From Bacteroidales bacterium UBA3844 (GTDB lineage Bacteria > Bacteroidota > Bacteroidia > Bacteroidales > Paludibacteraceae): 55,665 nt of DNA. Location: NCBI GenBank assembly GCA_002392915.1, contig DGHQ01000020.1, positions 22,122 through 77,786 of the forward strand, read 5' to 3'. Both the position numbers and the translations under genes were made by a program. Shown here piece by piece: positions 1 through 7,726 of the stretch (its first letter is position 1; every line of letters begins with the position of its first letter). The notes below the pieces were generated by a model that saw nothing but the letters and a program-made list of their open reading frames with translations, ran no database searches and was not told the DNA's origin.

Positions 1-24
1 CACACTTTTCGCACCTAAAGTGTG
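1..24. other. Short hairpin at the window edge
   Basis: Eight-base arms CACACTTT (1-8) and AAAGTGTG (17-24) are perfectly complementary around an 8-nt loop. There is no clear T run, so it could be part of a terminator or of a dispersed repeat that continues outside the window. Confidence 0.35.
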
Positions 25-27
25 AAA

Positions 28-105
28 TAAATTCATAATTCATAATGCGTAATGCATAATTGTGGGGTAATACATCGGTTGGAACATTCATAATTTCGCA
101 TTTTG
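28..105. repeat. Dispersed AT-rich intergenic repeat, copy C
   Basis: A stretch of 'attcataatgc' steps is followed by 'aattgtggggtaatacatcg' and then 'catttcgcatttt'-like sequence. It matches, with scattered differences, the tail of the repeat at 24152-24226, which keeps the same order of words. It lies just downstream of the minus-strand helicase gene and has no coding potential. Confidence 0.6.
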
Positions 106-122
106 CATTCCGCATTTATTAT

Positions 123-1529
123 CTATTCCAAATCCGCACATCTCCAATTGATCAGATAGACCTCCTTCGTTGAACGAGTCAAGGAGGTGTAGATCCAACG
201 ATAGAAATTTGTGTCGAGTTGCTCAGCACGAATGAGTCCGGGGTCAATGAACACAGCCGACCACTGTCCACCCTGTGCCTTATGTGCTGTGATGGCATAC
301 GCAAATTTCACCTGCAACGCATTCAGATACTTGTCCTGACGCATCGCCTTGCGTCTCTCCGTCTGCGTAGGGACATCCATATAATCCTTCTCCACCGCAG
401 AATAGAGTTCCTGCCACTCTTTCTGACTGAGCGACGGGGAGTCGCTATGCAGAAGATCCATCATCACCGTCGCCTCCAATTCGACATCATAATCATTGAA
501 ATAGAGCGTCACATCAGCATATTTATGTCCGTAAAGTTCAGTGATTTTGCGCACTCTCTTCACAGATGCTGTATCACCGTTTGCGATGAAGCTCATCTCT
601 GGAATCGTTTTCGACCAATAATAGTTGTTGGCGACAATCATCAGGGAATCTCCACCGCACAACTCATCATCCCTGTCGAGCACACGAGCACGGACAGCCT
701 GATTGAAAAGTTTCGCGCGAGCATTATAACGGGTGATGATAATCGTATCGTCTTCCCCATATTTATTATAGCACGACGCGATAGTCTCCACAAGTTCCTG
801 CGGATCAGCATGACAAATGTCTTTATAACCGTCGACATCAAACTCAGGAAACTCGAAATCACACATTCCTTCATTGATCTTATCACGCAACATAGTGGCA
901 TTGACAAGGATTCCGCTATCCGACTGCTGGCGGACGACCTCCGTCAACACACCGCCATAAACGGTCAGACCAAGTCGCTCGAGCGTGGAATTATCAAGAG
1001 CGGGAGAATAATCAAGGAAGACGGGAGGAAGCTGGGCTGTATCACCACAAAGAAGGAGCTGGCAACCGATACCCTCATAGACATACTCCACCAAGTCAGA
1101 AAGCAAGTCAGTGGAATCACCAATCGTCTTATCACTAATCATGGAAGCTTCGTCAACAACAAAAAGAGTGTCACGGAAACGGTTGGGAGCAATTGCGTTG
1201 ACCTCCATACGATCTATCCCCGACCCCATCTGATATATCCACTTATGGATTGTGTAGGCAGGCAATCCAGAATAGTCGGACAACACTTTCGCCGCTCTTC
1301 CCGTCGGAGCAAGGAGGACAACATTATAACGGACAGAACGCAGAGCCTTTATGAGCGAGCTGATAATTGTAGTTTTTCCCGTACCCGCATATCCACGGAG
1401 GACAAATGCGGAACGGTCTTCTCCAGCGCAAATAAAGAGAGACAAAGCCTGTGCACACATCAGCTGAAGTTGCGTCGGTTTGTGGCCAATATTGGCAATA
1501 ATTAGCGATTGTAGCGATTTATAATCCAT
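123..1529 (-). CDS. RecD-like ATP-dependent DNA helicase (SF1B)
   Basis: Superfamily 1 helicase of the RecD/RecD2 type, about 468 aa. Such proteins unwind DNA 5'-3' during recombination or repair. Visible motifs, numbered from the chosen start: Walker A GYAGTGKTT near residues 46-54, the APTGRAA motif Ia near 74-80, a Walker B-type DEAS near 126-129, GDTAQLPP near 162-169, and a C-terminal TAHKAQGGQW segment typical of UvrD_C_2 domains. It is far shorter than full RecD2 and lacks its N-terminal extension, matching the short form common in Bacteroidetes. The ATG at 1529 (MDYKSLQ) is preferred, because the longer frame would need a TTG at 1550. The 3' end is followed by the dispersed repeat at 28-105. 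Divergent from the gene at 1628. The exact cellular role is not inferable from sequence. Confidence 0.9.
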   Translation of the reverse strand: MDYKSLQSLIIANIGHKPTQLQLMCAQALSLFICAGEDRSAFVLRGYAGTGKTTIISSLIKALRSVRYNVVLLAPTGRAAKVLSDYSGLPAYTIHKWIYQMGSGIDRMEVNAIAPNRFRDTLFVVDEASMISDKTIGDSTDLLSDLVEYVYEGIGCQLLLCGDTAQLPPVFLDYSPALDNSTLERLGLTVYGGVLTEVVRQQSDSGILVNATMLRDKINEGMCDFEFPEFDVDGYKDICHADPQELVETIASCYNKYGEDDTIIITRYNARAKLFNQAVRARVLDRDDELCGGDSLMIVANNYYWSKTIPEMSFIANGDTASVKRVRKITELYGHKYADVTLYFNDYDVELEATVMMDLLHSDSPSLSQKEWQELYSAVEKDYMDVPTQTERRKAMRQDKYLNALQVKFAYAITAHKAQGGQWSAVFIDPGLIRAEQLDTNFYRWIYTSLTRSTKEVYLINWRCADLE

Positions 1530-1578
1530 AAACTGCAAATAAAAAGGCAAAATTGCAACGCAAAATTCTAAATATTTT

Positions 1579-1586
1579 TATTTTTG
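1579..1586 (+). promoter_or_regulatory. Candidate -7 box (TATTTTTG)
   Basis: TATTTTTG fits the Bacteroidetes -7 consensus TAnnTTTG and lies 41 nt before the start codon at 1628. The best upstream TTG (1553-1555) is at 23 nt rather than the usual ~19, so only the -7 element is convincing. Confidence 0.45.
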
Positions 1587-1627
1587 CAAAACAATAACAA
1601 AGTAAAAACAAAAAATAGACTATAAAA

Positions 1628-2320
1628 ATGAGGCATGTAATCACATCGATGCTTGTTTTGGCATCACTTTTCTTGATTTGGTTGTGCTACGACAGCATCA
1701 ACACTCCTATTGAGTTCCAAGAGCAGAGAGATTTACGTCAGAAACCAATTATCGCTCGCTTGATCGACATCCGTAAGGCTCAGATCGAGTACAAGGATCA
1801 GAACGGACGTTATGCAGGTAGCTTTGATGAGCTAATTGATTTCGTAAAGAATGGTCAGAAAGCACAAGTCTACAAGCAAGGAGAGATCACAGATGAGCAG
1901 TTGTCAAAGGGATTGACAGAGCAGAAGGCTCTTCATTTCATTGCAGAAAACTTGGCTGACTCAGCCGCTGCATGTGGAATCACTGATTTCGAGGCATTCA
2001 AAGCAAACTTCAAGCGTGATACATCATACGTAAGTGTATTGTCAAGCATCTTCCCTGCTGGATTCAATCCTGATTCACTTGCATTCGTTCCATTCGCAGG
2101 AGGAGCAAAGTTTGAGCTTGACACTGTAACTCAATCAACAAAGTCTGGTCTTCCTTTGCCATTGTTTGAGGCAAGAACTCCATACACAGTATACTTGAAC
2201 GGTTTGAACCACCGCGAAATCGTAAACCTTTGCGACGAGGCTAAGAAGACTGACAAGTACCCTGGTTTGAAGGTGGGAGACATCGTGACTCCAAACAACA
2301 ACGCAGGAAACTGGGAGTAA
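1628..2320 (+). CDS. Membrane-anchored, pilin-like hypothetical protein
   Basis: 230 aa with one N-terminal hydrophobic segment (about residues 5-20, MLVLASLFLIWLCYD), so probably anchored in the inner membrane or exported. After the anchor comes RLIDIRKAQIEYKDQNGRYA and then SFDELIDFVKNG. This pattern, a helix followed by 'YK..NGRYA.S..EL', resembles the start of the globular part of type II pseudopilins (GspG-like), but no prepilin peptidase site (G-F/T-L-I-E) is visible. I do not recognise a named family. It is followed after 9 nt by the DUF3822 gene, so the two are probably co-transcribed. Function unknown. Confidence 0.8.
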   Translation: MRHVITSMLVLASLFLIWLCYDSINTPIEFQEQRDLRQKPIIARLIDIRKAQIEYKDQNGRYAGSFDELIDFVKNGQKAQVYKQGEITDEQLSKGLTEQKALHFIAENLADSAAACGITDFEAFKANFKRDTSYVSVLSSIFPAGFNPDSLAFVPFAGGAKFELDTVTQSTKSGLPLPLFEARTPYTVYLNGLNHREIVNLCDEAKKTDKYPGLKVGDIVTPNNNAGNWE

Positions 2321-2329
2321 TAGCATAAG

Positions 2330-3172
2330 ATGCAGAGAAAAGAATATTCCATTCGTAATTTCGACGCAGCTAACAGTTATAGCAAAATATTGTCCATCCG
2401 CATTTTGCCGGATGGACTTTGTTTTGTTGTGTCCGACCCAAAAGACAACAAGTTGCTGTATATGACCAAGATAATCGACAGCAACCGTCATGGAATAGAT
2501 ATTTTCGCCGACGAATGCAAATCAAACAACGTTTTGGCAGCCGAGTATCTTAAAACCCACGTCGTCTACGAGACACAACAATTCACACTCTTCCCCACTC
2601 CATTGCTGGAAGATGTGGAAGAAAAGAAGATTGCCGAACTGAATTTTGGAAATGTGGACGGTGCGACGGTGCTGACTGACACATTGCCTACAAATGAAAT
2701 CTCCGTCGTCTACACTGTACCTCAGCGACATGAGGAAACCATCCGTCGCAACAAGCCAAACACGACAATCCACAGTCAGATGATGCCTTTGCTCTTCAAC
2801 GCCATGTTCAACAGCAAAAAATGCAAAGGCTCATACCTTCACCTCAACATCCGCACATCTTCCGTGGATGTGATATACATTGAAGGAGGCAAACTGAAAC
2901 TTGCAAACATTTTCCAATACCAAACCGCAGACGAGTTTCTGTTTTTCGTGCTTGGACTGATGGACAACTACCATATCGACCAATACGATGTAAAATGTGT
3001 AGTGAGCGGAGAGGTTGACGAAAACTCAGCTGTCGTTGACCATCTTGCAAAATACATTGCAAAAATTGAATTTTCCGCCACACCGAAAGGAATAGTGGAG
3101 AAATCAGCGTTCTCAAGCATAAAGAACAAACATCAGTTTTTAACCATCTATCAACTACCAATATGCGTATAA
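2330..3172 (+). CDS. DUF3822 family protein
   Basis: 280 aa soluble protein without signal peptide, resembling the DUF3822 family, which in Bacteroidetes commonly precedes rsmD. The spaced elements SKILSIRILPDGLCFVVSD near the N-terminus and KCVVSGEVDENSAVVDHLAKY near the C-terminus suggest a two-lobed, actin-like (ASKHA/PilM-like) fold. That fold is my inference; no nucleotide-binding motif is certain. It overlaps the rsmD start by 10 nt, indicating translational coupling, and sits downstream of a pilin-like protein. Function is unknown. Confidence 0.75.
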   Translation: MQRKEYSIRNFDAANSYSKILSIRILPDGLCFVVSDPKDNKLLYMTKIIDSNRHGIDIFADECKSNNVLAAEYLKTHVVYETQQFTLFPTPLLEDVEEKKIAELNFGNVDGATVLTDTLPTNEISVVYTVPQRHEETIRRNKPNTTIHSQMMPLLFNAMFNSKKCKGSYLHLNIRTSSVDVIYIEGGKLKLANIFQYQTADEFLFFVLGLMDNYHIDQYDVKCVVSGEVDENSAVVDHLAKYIAKIEFSATPKGIVEKSAFSSIKNKHQFLTIYQLPICV

Positions 3173-3696
3173 TAAGTGGTTACTTAAAGGGCAGACGTTT
3201 ATCACCTCCGGCAAACCTGAAGGCACGTCCCACAACAGACATTGCCAAAGAAGGACTGTTCAACATTCTCAATAATGAGGTTGATTTCGAACAGGTTACC
3301 GTACTTGACATGTTTGGCGGAACAGGAAGTATCAGTTTGGAATTCATCTCCAGAGGGTGCACTGATGTGACACTCATTGAGATGAATCAGATAAATTACA
3401 ATTTCATTCGAAAGACAAGAGACGAATTTAATCTCAAAGACGCTTGGGAGATAATCAAAGGTGACAGTTTCAAGTTTATCGAGAAATGCGGACGCAAGTA
3501 TGACATCATATTTGCAGATCCTCCATACTCGCACGAACGACTGAAGGAAATACCACAATTGGTAGCAGATTTAGGATTGCTGGCAGAAGACGGAATGCTT
3601 ATTTTGGAGCATCCGAAAGATTTTGATTTCAGCGACGACGAGCATTTCTTCCACCACCGCAACTACGGACACGTCAATTTCAGTTTCTTCAGATGA
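3163..3696 (+). CDS. rsmD: 16S rRNA (guanine966-N2)-methyltransferase
   Basis: 177 aa, the usual length for RsmD. It methylates G966 of 16S rRNA using S-adenosylmethionine during 30S assembly. The N-terminus MRIISGYLKGRRL.PP and the segment RPTTDIAKEGLFNIL are characteristic. The SAM-binding motif I is VLDMFGGTGSISLEF, and the catalytic N-methyltransferase motif is FADPPY (about residues 118-123). The start lies inside the end of the DUF3822 gene and the stop overlaps the folB start in an ATGA arrangement, so the three are translationally coupled. Confidence 0.95.
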   Translation: MRIISGYLKGRRLSPPANLKARPTTDIAKEGLFNILNNEVDFEQVTVLDMFGGTGSISLEFISRGCTDVTLIEMNQINYNFIRKTRDEFNLKDAWEIIKGDSFKFIEKCGRKYDIIFADPPYSHERLKEIPQLVADLGLLAEDGMLILEHPKDFDFSDDEHFFHHRNYGHVNFSFFR

Positions 3697-4073
3697 AAGC
3701 AATCCGATTGATCCGCCTCAACAACATCCGTGTCCACGCGTTTCACGGAGCGATTCCGACAGAAAACATTGTCGGATCAGATTATATCGTCAATGTGGAA
3801 GTGAAGGCAGATTGGGGAGACGCTGCAAAAGACGACGATCTCACAAAGACGATCAACTATGCGGAGATCAACGACATCGTCAGAGAAGAGATGCAAAAAA
3901 AACGAATTCTCATCGAGACAGTGGCAGAAAGCATCGTCGACAGGTTATTCCACACATTCACACAAGTGGAGGAGGCAGAAGTGTCGGTAGCCAAACTGAA
4001 TCCTCCAATGGCAGGACAAGTGGAATCAGCGGAGGTAATTGTGAGAAAGCACCGTAGGTGCGACATACCATAG
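3693..4073 (+). CDS. folB: Dihydroneopterin aldolase, with repeat-derived C-terminus
   Basis: 126 aa. Converts 7,8-dihydroneopterin to 6-hydroxymethyl-7,8-dihydropterin and glycolaldehyde in folate synthesis. Family hallmarks are HAFHGAIPTE near the N-terminus, DDLTKTINYAEI in the middle and the active-site lysine in KLNPPMAG (about residue 100). The start overlaps the rsmD stop (ATGA). The core should end near SAEVIVRK; the remaining HRRCDIP and the stop codon are encoded by 'gcaccgtaggtgcgaca', which reads as part of the palindromic repeat family that continues directly downstream (4072-4284). The last residues are therefore probably acquired from an inserted repeat; the enzyme core looks intact. 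Confidence 0.93.
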   Translation: MKAIRLIRLNNIRVHAFHGAIPTENIVGSDYIVNVEVKADWGDAAKDDDLTKTINYAEINDIVREEMQKKRILIETVAESIVDRLFHTFTQVEEAEVSVAKLNPPMAGQVESAEVIVRKHRRCDIP

Positions 4074-4284
4074 CATAGCGTGCCAACGCCAGTGCCGAAG
4101 GCACGACAGCATCCAGCGTAGTGCGTAAACTCTACGCAACCCAGCATAGCGTGCCAACGCCAGTGCCGAAGGCACGACAGCACCCAGCGTAGTGCGTAAG
4201 CCCTACACAACCCAGCATAGCGTGTAAACGCCAGTGCCGAAGGCACGACACATCCCAGCGTAGTGCGTAAGCTCTACGCGTGCC
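4072..4284. repeat. Three tandem copies of a 71-bp palindromic repeat
   Basis: Units start at 4072, 4143 and 4214, each 71 bp and about 90% alike. Each begins AGCATAGCGTG and contains the palindrome GTGCCGAAGGCAC and a second inverted pair GCGTAG...CTACGC (weaker in unit 2). The array overlaps the last codon of folB and ends 44 nt before the pyridoxal kinase start, so it would be transcribed as a chain of hairpins between two genes. It resembles REP/BIME-type arrays; I know no name for this unit. Confidence 0.85.
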
Positions 4285-4328
4285 AACGCTACAACACGCA
4301 TAATATAACAAAACCTACATAATAAGGA

Positions 4329-5168
4329 ATGAACCAAAAACGAATTTTGACAATACAAGACATATCCTGCGTCGGACAATGTTCACTGACGGTAGCTCTG
4401 CCTATCCTGTCGGCAATGGGAATTGAGACGGCTGTACTACCGTCGGCAGTTCTTTCCACACATACCGGAGGATTCAAAGGATACACATTCCGTGATCTGA
4501 CAGAGGATTTGCCAGCCATCAAAGAGCATTGGAAAAAAGAAGGCATCAGATTTGGAGCCATCTACACTGGCTATGTTGGTTCAGCAAAACAACTGCAATA
4601 TATTCTCGACATATACAACGAGACAAAAACAGACGACGCGAAACTCATCGTCGACCCGGTCATGGGAGACCATGGAAAACTCTACGCCGGATTCAATCAA
4701 GATTTCGTCGACAGCATGAAAAGATTCTGTGCAAAAGCAGATGTGATTCTGCCAAACATCACAGAATGCTCCTTCATGCTTGGTGAAGAATTCCACGTCA
4801 CAGGCCACACAATGGAATATGTGGAGCATGTGATTGCCGGACTACGCAAAATAGGAGCTAAAAATATTGTAATGACGGGAGTGGAAATGAAAGAAGGAGA
4901 ACAAGGAGTAGCGATATACAACGCCGAAACCGACAAAATCTCCATCTGTTCACGTCCGAGAATTCCAGGAATATACCACGGCACCGGCGACATCTTCTCA
5001 AGCACATTCAGCGGAGCCTATTTCCTTGGCAAAAGTCTTGAAGAAGCCGCAAGAATCGCCGTCGACTACACCGTTGCAGCCATCAAGACCACAGAAGGTG
5101 ACACTGAGCACTGGTATGGAGTGCGTTTTGAAAAAGCATTGCCAGAATTGATAAAGATGATTCAATAA
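4329..5168 (+). CDS. pdxK: Pyridoxal/pyridoxamine kinase
   Basis: 279 aa ribokinase-superfamily enzyme of the PdxK/PdxY type, which phosphorylates pyridoxal, pyridoxine or pyridoxamine to give vitamin B6 phosphate cofactors. Seen: the N-terminal QDISCVGQCSL segment, STHTGGFKGY, LIVDPVMGDHG, ILPNITEC, and the catalytic HGTGD motif (about residues 221-225) whose Asp acts as general base. Spacing to xseA is 27 nt. The upstream spacer is occupied by the 71-bp repeat array, so it may have its own promoter there. Whether the main substrate is pyridoxal or pyridoxamine cannot be told from sequence. Confidence 0.92.
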   Translation: MNQKRILTIQDISCVGQCSLTVALPILSAMGIETAVLPSAVLSTHTGGFKGYTFRDLTEDLPAIKEHWKKEGIRFGAIYTGYVGSAKQLQYILDIYNETKTDDAKLIVDPVMGDHGKLYAGFNQDFVDSMKRFCAKADVILPNITECSFMLGEEFHVTGHTMEYVEHVIAGLRKIGAKNIVMTGVEMKEGEQGVAIYNAETDKISICSRPRIPGIYHGTGDIFSSTFSGAYFLGKSLEEAARIAVDYTVAAIKTTEGDTEHWYGVRFEKALPELIKMIQ

Positions 5169-5195
5169 AATATTGATTTTACAAGAGACCCCGAC

Positions 5196-6548
5196 ATGGA
5201 GGAAGAAATATTCTCATTATCCGAAGTGCTGAATGCCGTCAGCCGCACCATCCAAAAAAATTTGGCTGGTCCATACTGGACATGTGCGGAGATAGCGGAG
5301 ATCAGCTATCGTGGGCACTGCTACCTCACTTTGGCAGAGACAGACGCGTCGGGAAGAATCATCGCAAAATGCAGAGCCACAATCTGGAAAAACACATTTG
5401 ACGCACTATCTGTAAAATTTTTCCAGCAGACGGGATTGCAACTATGCTCCGGCATGAGAGTCCAAGTGCTCGCAGCTCCTAACTTTCACTCAGAATTCGG
5501 ATTCAGCCTCAACATCGTAGGAATCGAGCCTCGTTATACACTCGGCGAAATCGCGCTACGCAGACAGGAGACAATCAACCGTCTTGCCCAAGAAGGAATA
5601 ATCGAAAACAACAAAAAACTCCAGCTGTCAATTGTTCCTCAAAGAATCGCAGTGATAAGTTCAGCCTCTGCCGCCGGCTATCAGGATTTCATCAATCAGC
5701 TCACAAACAATCCGTTAGGATATAAATTCTACACCGCCCTATATCCGGCGCTGATGCAAGGAGAGAAATCGCCACAAAGTGTCATAGAAGCATTATTGCA
5801 AATCAAAAATGATGTAGAGACGCACGGTCGTGCGTCTCAAAACAAACATGCATGTCAAGACGGAGCCATCTTCGACGCCGTAGTCATCATCCGTGGAGGC
5901 GGAAGCGAGATGGATCTGAAAGCGTTCGACGACTACGCAGTGGCAAGAGAAGTGGCACTGTTTCCATTACCTGTATTGGCAGGAATCGGTCATACGAAAG
6001 ACACTAGCGTGGTGGACATCGTAGCCAACATGGAGCTAAAGACCCCGACAGCAGTGGCCGACTACCTCATCCACACCATCGATTCCGCATGGAAAAATGT
6101 GGAGGATTGTTCACAAAGGCTTTTTGCGTATGCTGCGACGACGTTGGACAATGAAAAGCAGTCTCTGACACAAATCACTGAATTTCTGTCGGCTAAGGCT
6201 AAAACAGCCACCGACATCGAAAAACAAAAAATCGATTCATGTGCCTACCGTCTACAGATTTCTGCAAAACGACTGGCAAACGACACGTTGCGAACCATCA
6301 CGTCGAAACAAGATTCTATTTCAAGGGCCGTAAGATTTACAATCTCACAAAAATTATCGATTTTCGACCTGCTGGAACAAAAAATCAAAAGTATTTCGCC
6401 TGAAGAAGCTTTCAAACGGGGATATTCCTTAACTTTGAAGGACGGCAAACCGATTTCTATCTCCACTTTGAAAAACGGCGACAAAATCGAGACTATTTGC
6501 TCAGACGGAAGAATAACGAGCACCGTCGACGAGATTGCTGGCTTATAA
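5196..6548 (+). CDS. xseA: Exodeoxyribonuclease VII large subunit
   Basis: 450 aa, close to the usual ~400-460 aa. With XseB it forms exonuclease VII, which degrades single-stranded DNA to oligonucleotides in the cytoplasm. Seen: the N-terminal OB-fold part (SLSEVLNAVSRTIQKN), the core IAVISSASAAGYQDF, VVIIRGGGSEMDLKAFDDY, GIGHTKDTSVVDIVA and the C-terminal KRGYSLT segment. Odd: between the helix ALLQIKNDVE and FDAVVIIRGGG lies VETHGRASQNKHACQDGA, partly encoded by a perfect palindrome of the intergenic repeat family (5817-5838). It keeps frame and sits where a loop is expected, so the enzyme may still work. xseB follows 58 nt later. Confidence 0.95.
   Translation: MEEEIFSLSEVLNAVSRTIQKNLAGPYWTCAEIAEISYRGHCYLTLAETDASGRIIAKCRATIWKNTFDALSVKFFQQTGLQLCSGMRVQVLAAPNFHSEFGFSLNIVGIEPRYTLGEIALRRQETINRLAQEGIIENNKKLQLSIVPQRIAVISSASAAGYQDFINQLTNNPLGYKFYTALYPALMQGEKSPQSVIEALLQIKNDVETHGRASQNKHACQDGAIFDAVVIIRGGGSEMDLKAFDDYAVAREVALFPLPVLAGIGHTKDTSVVDIVANMELKTPTAVADYLIHTIDSAWKNVEDCSQRLFAYAATTLDNEKQSLTQITEFLSAKAKTATDIEKQKIDSCAYRLQISAKRLANDTLRTITSKQDSISRAVRFTISQKLSIFDLLEQKIKSISPEEAFKRGYSLTLKDGKPISISTLKNGDKIETICSDGRITSTVDEIAGL
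5817..5838. repeat. REP-like palindrome inside xseA
   Basis: Ten-base arms GAGACGCACG and CGTGCGTCTC are perfectly complementary around GT. The preceding GTA and the palindrome match the intergenic elements at 24115-24129 and 24296-24310 (GTAGAGACGCACGG). Here it is read in frame as part of xseA, encoding roughly ETHGRAS. Confidence 0.85.
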
Positions 6549-6606
6549 CGGATGGCTTATGGCAGATGAAAGTTGGCAGTTGGCAACTAAACATAAAAAA
6601 TAAGAT

Positions 6607-6807
6607 ATGAAAGAAAAACTGACATACACTGAGGCATACGAAGAGCTGAGCTCTATCGTAGCAGCCGCAGAAAACGACGAGATTTCCATTGATGAGCTTC
6701 AAGCGAAAGTGAAAAGGGCATCCGAACTGATCTCTTTTTGCAGAAACTATGTGAAGACCACCAACGAGCATATCGAAAAAGTGTTTAATGAACTAAATTC
6801 GAAATAA
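6607..6807 (+). CDS. xseB: Exodeoxyribonuclease VII small subunit
   Basis: 66 aa helical protein, typical XseB size. It binds the large subunit as multiple copies to form active exonuclease VII. The pattern LTYTEAYEELSSIVAAAEND, then ISIDELQAKVKRASELI, and CRNYVKTTNEHIEKVF is characteristic. It lies directly after xseA on the same strand and is followed after only 3 nt by a MORN-repeat gene, so the three are probably one operon. Confidence 0.92.
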   Translation: MKEKLTYTEAYEELSSIVAAAENDEISIDELQAKVKRASELISFCRNYVKTTNEHIEKVFNELNSK

Positions 6808-6810
6808 GAT

Positions 6811-7593
6811 ATGAGAGCAAAATATTTTTTGATAGCATTGTCGTGCGCGGCAACAGTAGCGATGGCAGAGCCACAAAACAAAACAGACAAAAAAGGCAGA
6901 AAACAGGGAGAATGGGGAAAATTCTACCCTAACGGGAACCCCAAATACGTCGGCAATTTCAAAGACGACGTGCCAGTGGGAGATTTCCACCATTTCTATG
7001 AGAATGGAAAACCTCAATGTGTGCAGACCTATATCGACGCGAACCACAGCAAAGCCGTGTTCTATGAGCCAGACGGAATAACTATCTCATCACAGGGATC
7101 TTACGTAGGCAAAGAGAAAGATGGCAAGTGGGAGTTTTACAACAAAGGTAAACTGACTTTGGAAGAGAACTACAAAGAGGGAAAGAAGCATGGAATGAAG
7201 AAGTCGTTCAACAAAGACGGCATAATGATGGAGGAGATTCCATATGTCGACGGCAAGATCCACGGCACAGCCAAATTTTATCTTGGCGACGGCAAGTTGT
7301 ACTACACAGTGGAGTATGTCAATGGATTGAAGGATGGCAAGTATGTGGCATACGACGGCACAGACAAGATTGTGGAGACAGGTATGCACAAGAACGACAA
7401 ACGTGAAGGCAACTGGGTGACATACGATGAGAAAGGCGAAGTGATCGAGACATTGATTTTTTCTGCCGGAGTGTTGCAGAACGCAGAGGAGATAAACAAG
7501 AAACGTGCTGAGGCTTATAAAGAAAAAGAGAGTAAGAAAGGCACAATACAAGAACCGAATGCCGGATCCAACGCCGAAGTGAGGACGCATTGA
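6811..7593 (+). CDS. Secreted MORN-repeat (YwqK-type) protein
   Basis: 260 aa with an N-terminal signal peptide (MRAKYFLIALSCAATVAMAE, cleavage likely after MAMA). The rest is a series of ~22-aa MORN-like repeats: GEWGKFYPNGNPKYVG, VGDFHHFYENGKPQ, GKWEFYNKGKL, HGMKKSFNKDGIM, HGTAKFYLGDGKLY, DGKYVAYDGTDKIV and EGNWVTYDEKGEV. Databases often label this family 'toxin-antitoxin system YwqK family antitoxin', but no toxin gene is adjacent and the export signal argues for a periplasmic or surface role. A charged tail rich in E/K/R ends the protein. Coupled to xseB by a 3-nt gap. Function unknown. Confidence 0.85.
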   Translation: MRAKYFLIALSCAATVAMAEPQNKTDKKGRKQGEWGKFYPNGNPKYVGNFKDDVPVGDFHHFYENGKPQCVQTYIDANHSKAVFYEPDGITISSQGSYVGKEKDGKWEFYNKGKLTLEENYKEGKKHGMKKSFNKDGIMMEEIPYVDGKIHGTAKFYLGDGKLYYTVEYVNGLKDGKYVAYDGTDKIVETGMHKNDKREGNWVTYDEKGEVIETLIFSAGVLQNAEEINKKRAEAYKEKESKKGTIQEPNAGSNAEVRTH

Positions 7594-7676
7594 TGGTAAA
7601 GAATTAAGAATGAAGGGTTAAGAATGAAGAGTGGATGGTTGAGGAGAAATACTTTAATCACCATTTTATACGATAC

Positions 7677-7706
7677 AAAAAAAGACGCATTTCTGCGTCT
7701 TTTTTT
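7677..7706. terminator. Bidirectional intrinsic terminator
   Basis: AAAAAAAGACGCA, loop TTTC, TGCGTCTTTTTTT: a perfect stem with an A tract on one side and a T tract on the other. It lies between the convergent MORN-repeat gene and purN, so it can serve both. Confidence 0.9.
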
Positions 7707-7726
7707 GTTATAATATTGATATTCAA

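Noticed and set aside
219..1505. Long plus-strand open frame (428 codons) opposite the RecD-like helicase
   Set aside because: It is the antisense shadow of a well-supported gene, has no recognisable domain and low-complexity basic composition.
3857..4246. Minus-strand 129-codon frame over folB and the 71-bp repeats
   Set aside because: Codes for repeat-derived peptides across a known gene and a repeat array; no support.
4072..4284. Possible CRISPR array (repeated units)
   Set aside because: Units are 71 bp and tandem without unique spacers; internal palindromes and position fit an intergenic repeat instead.
6811..7593. Toxin-antitoxin module (database name 'YwqK family antitoxin')
   Set aside because: The protein has a signal peptide and MORN repeats, and no toxin gene is adjacent; the name is not good evidence for function.
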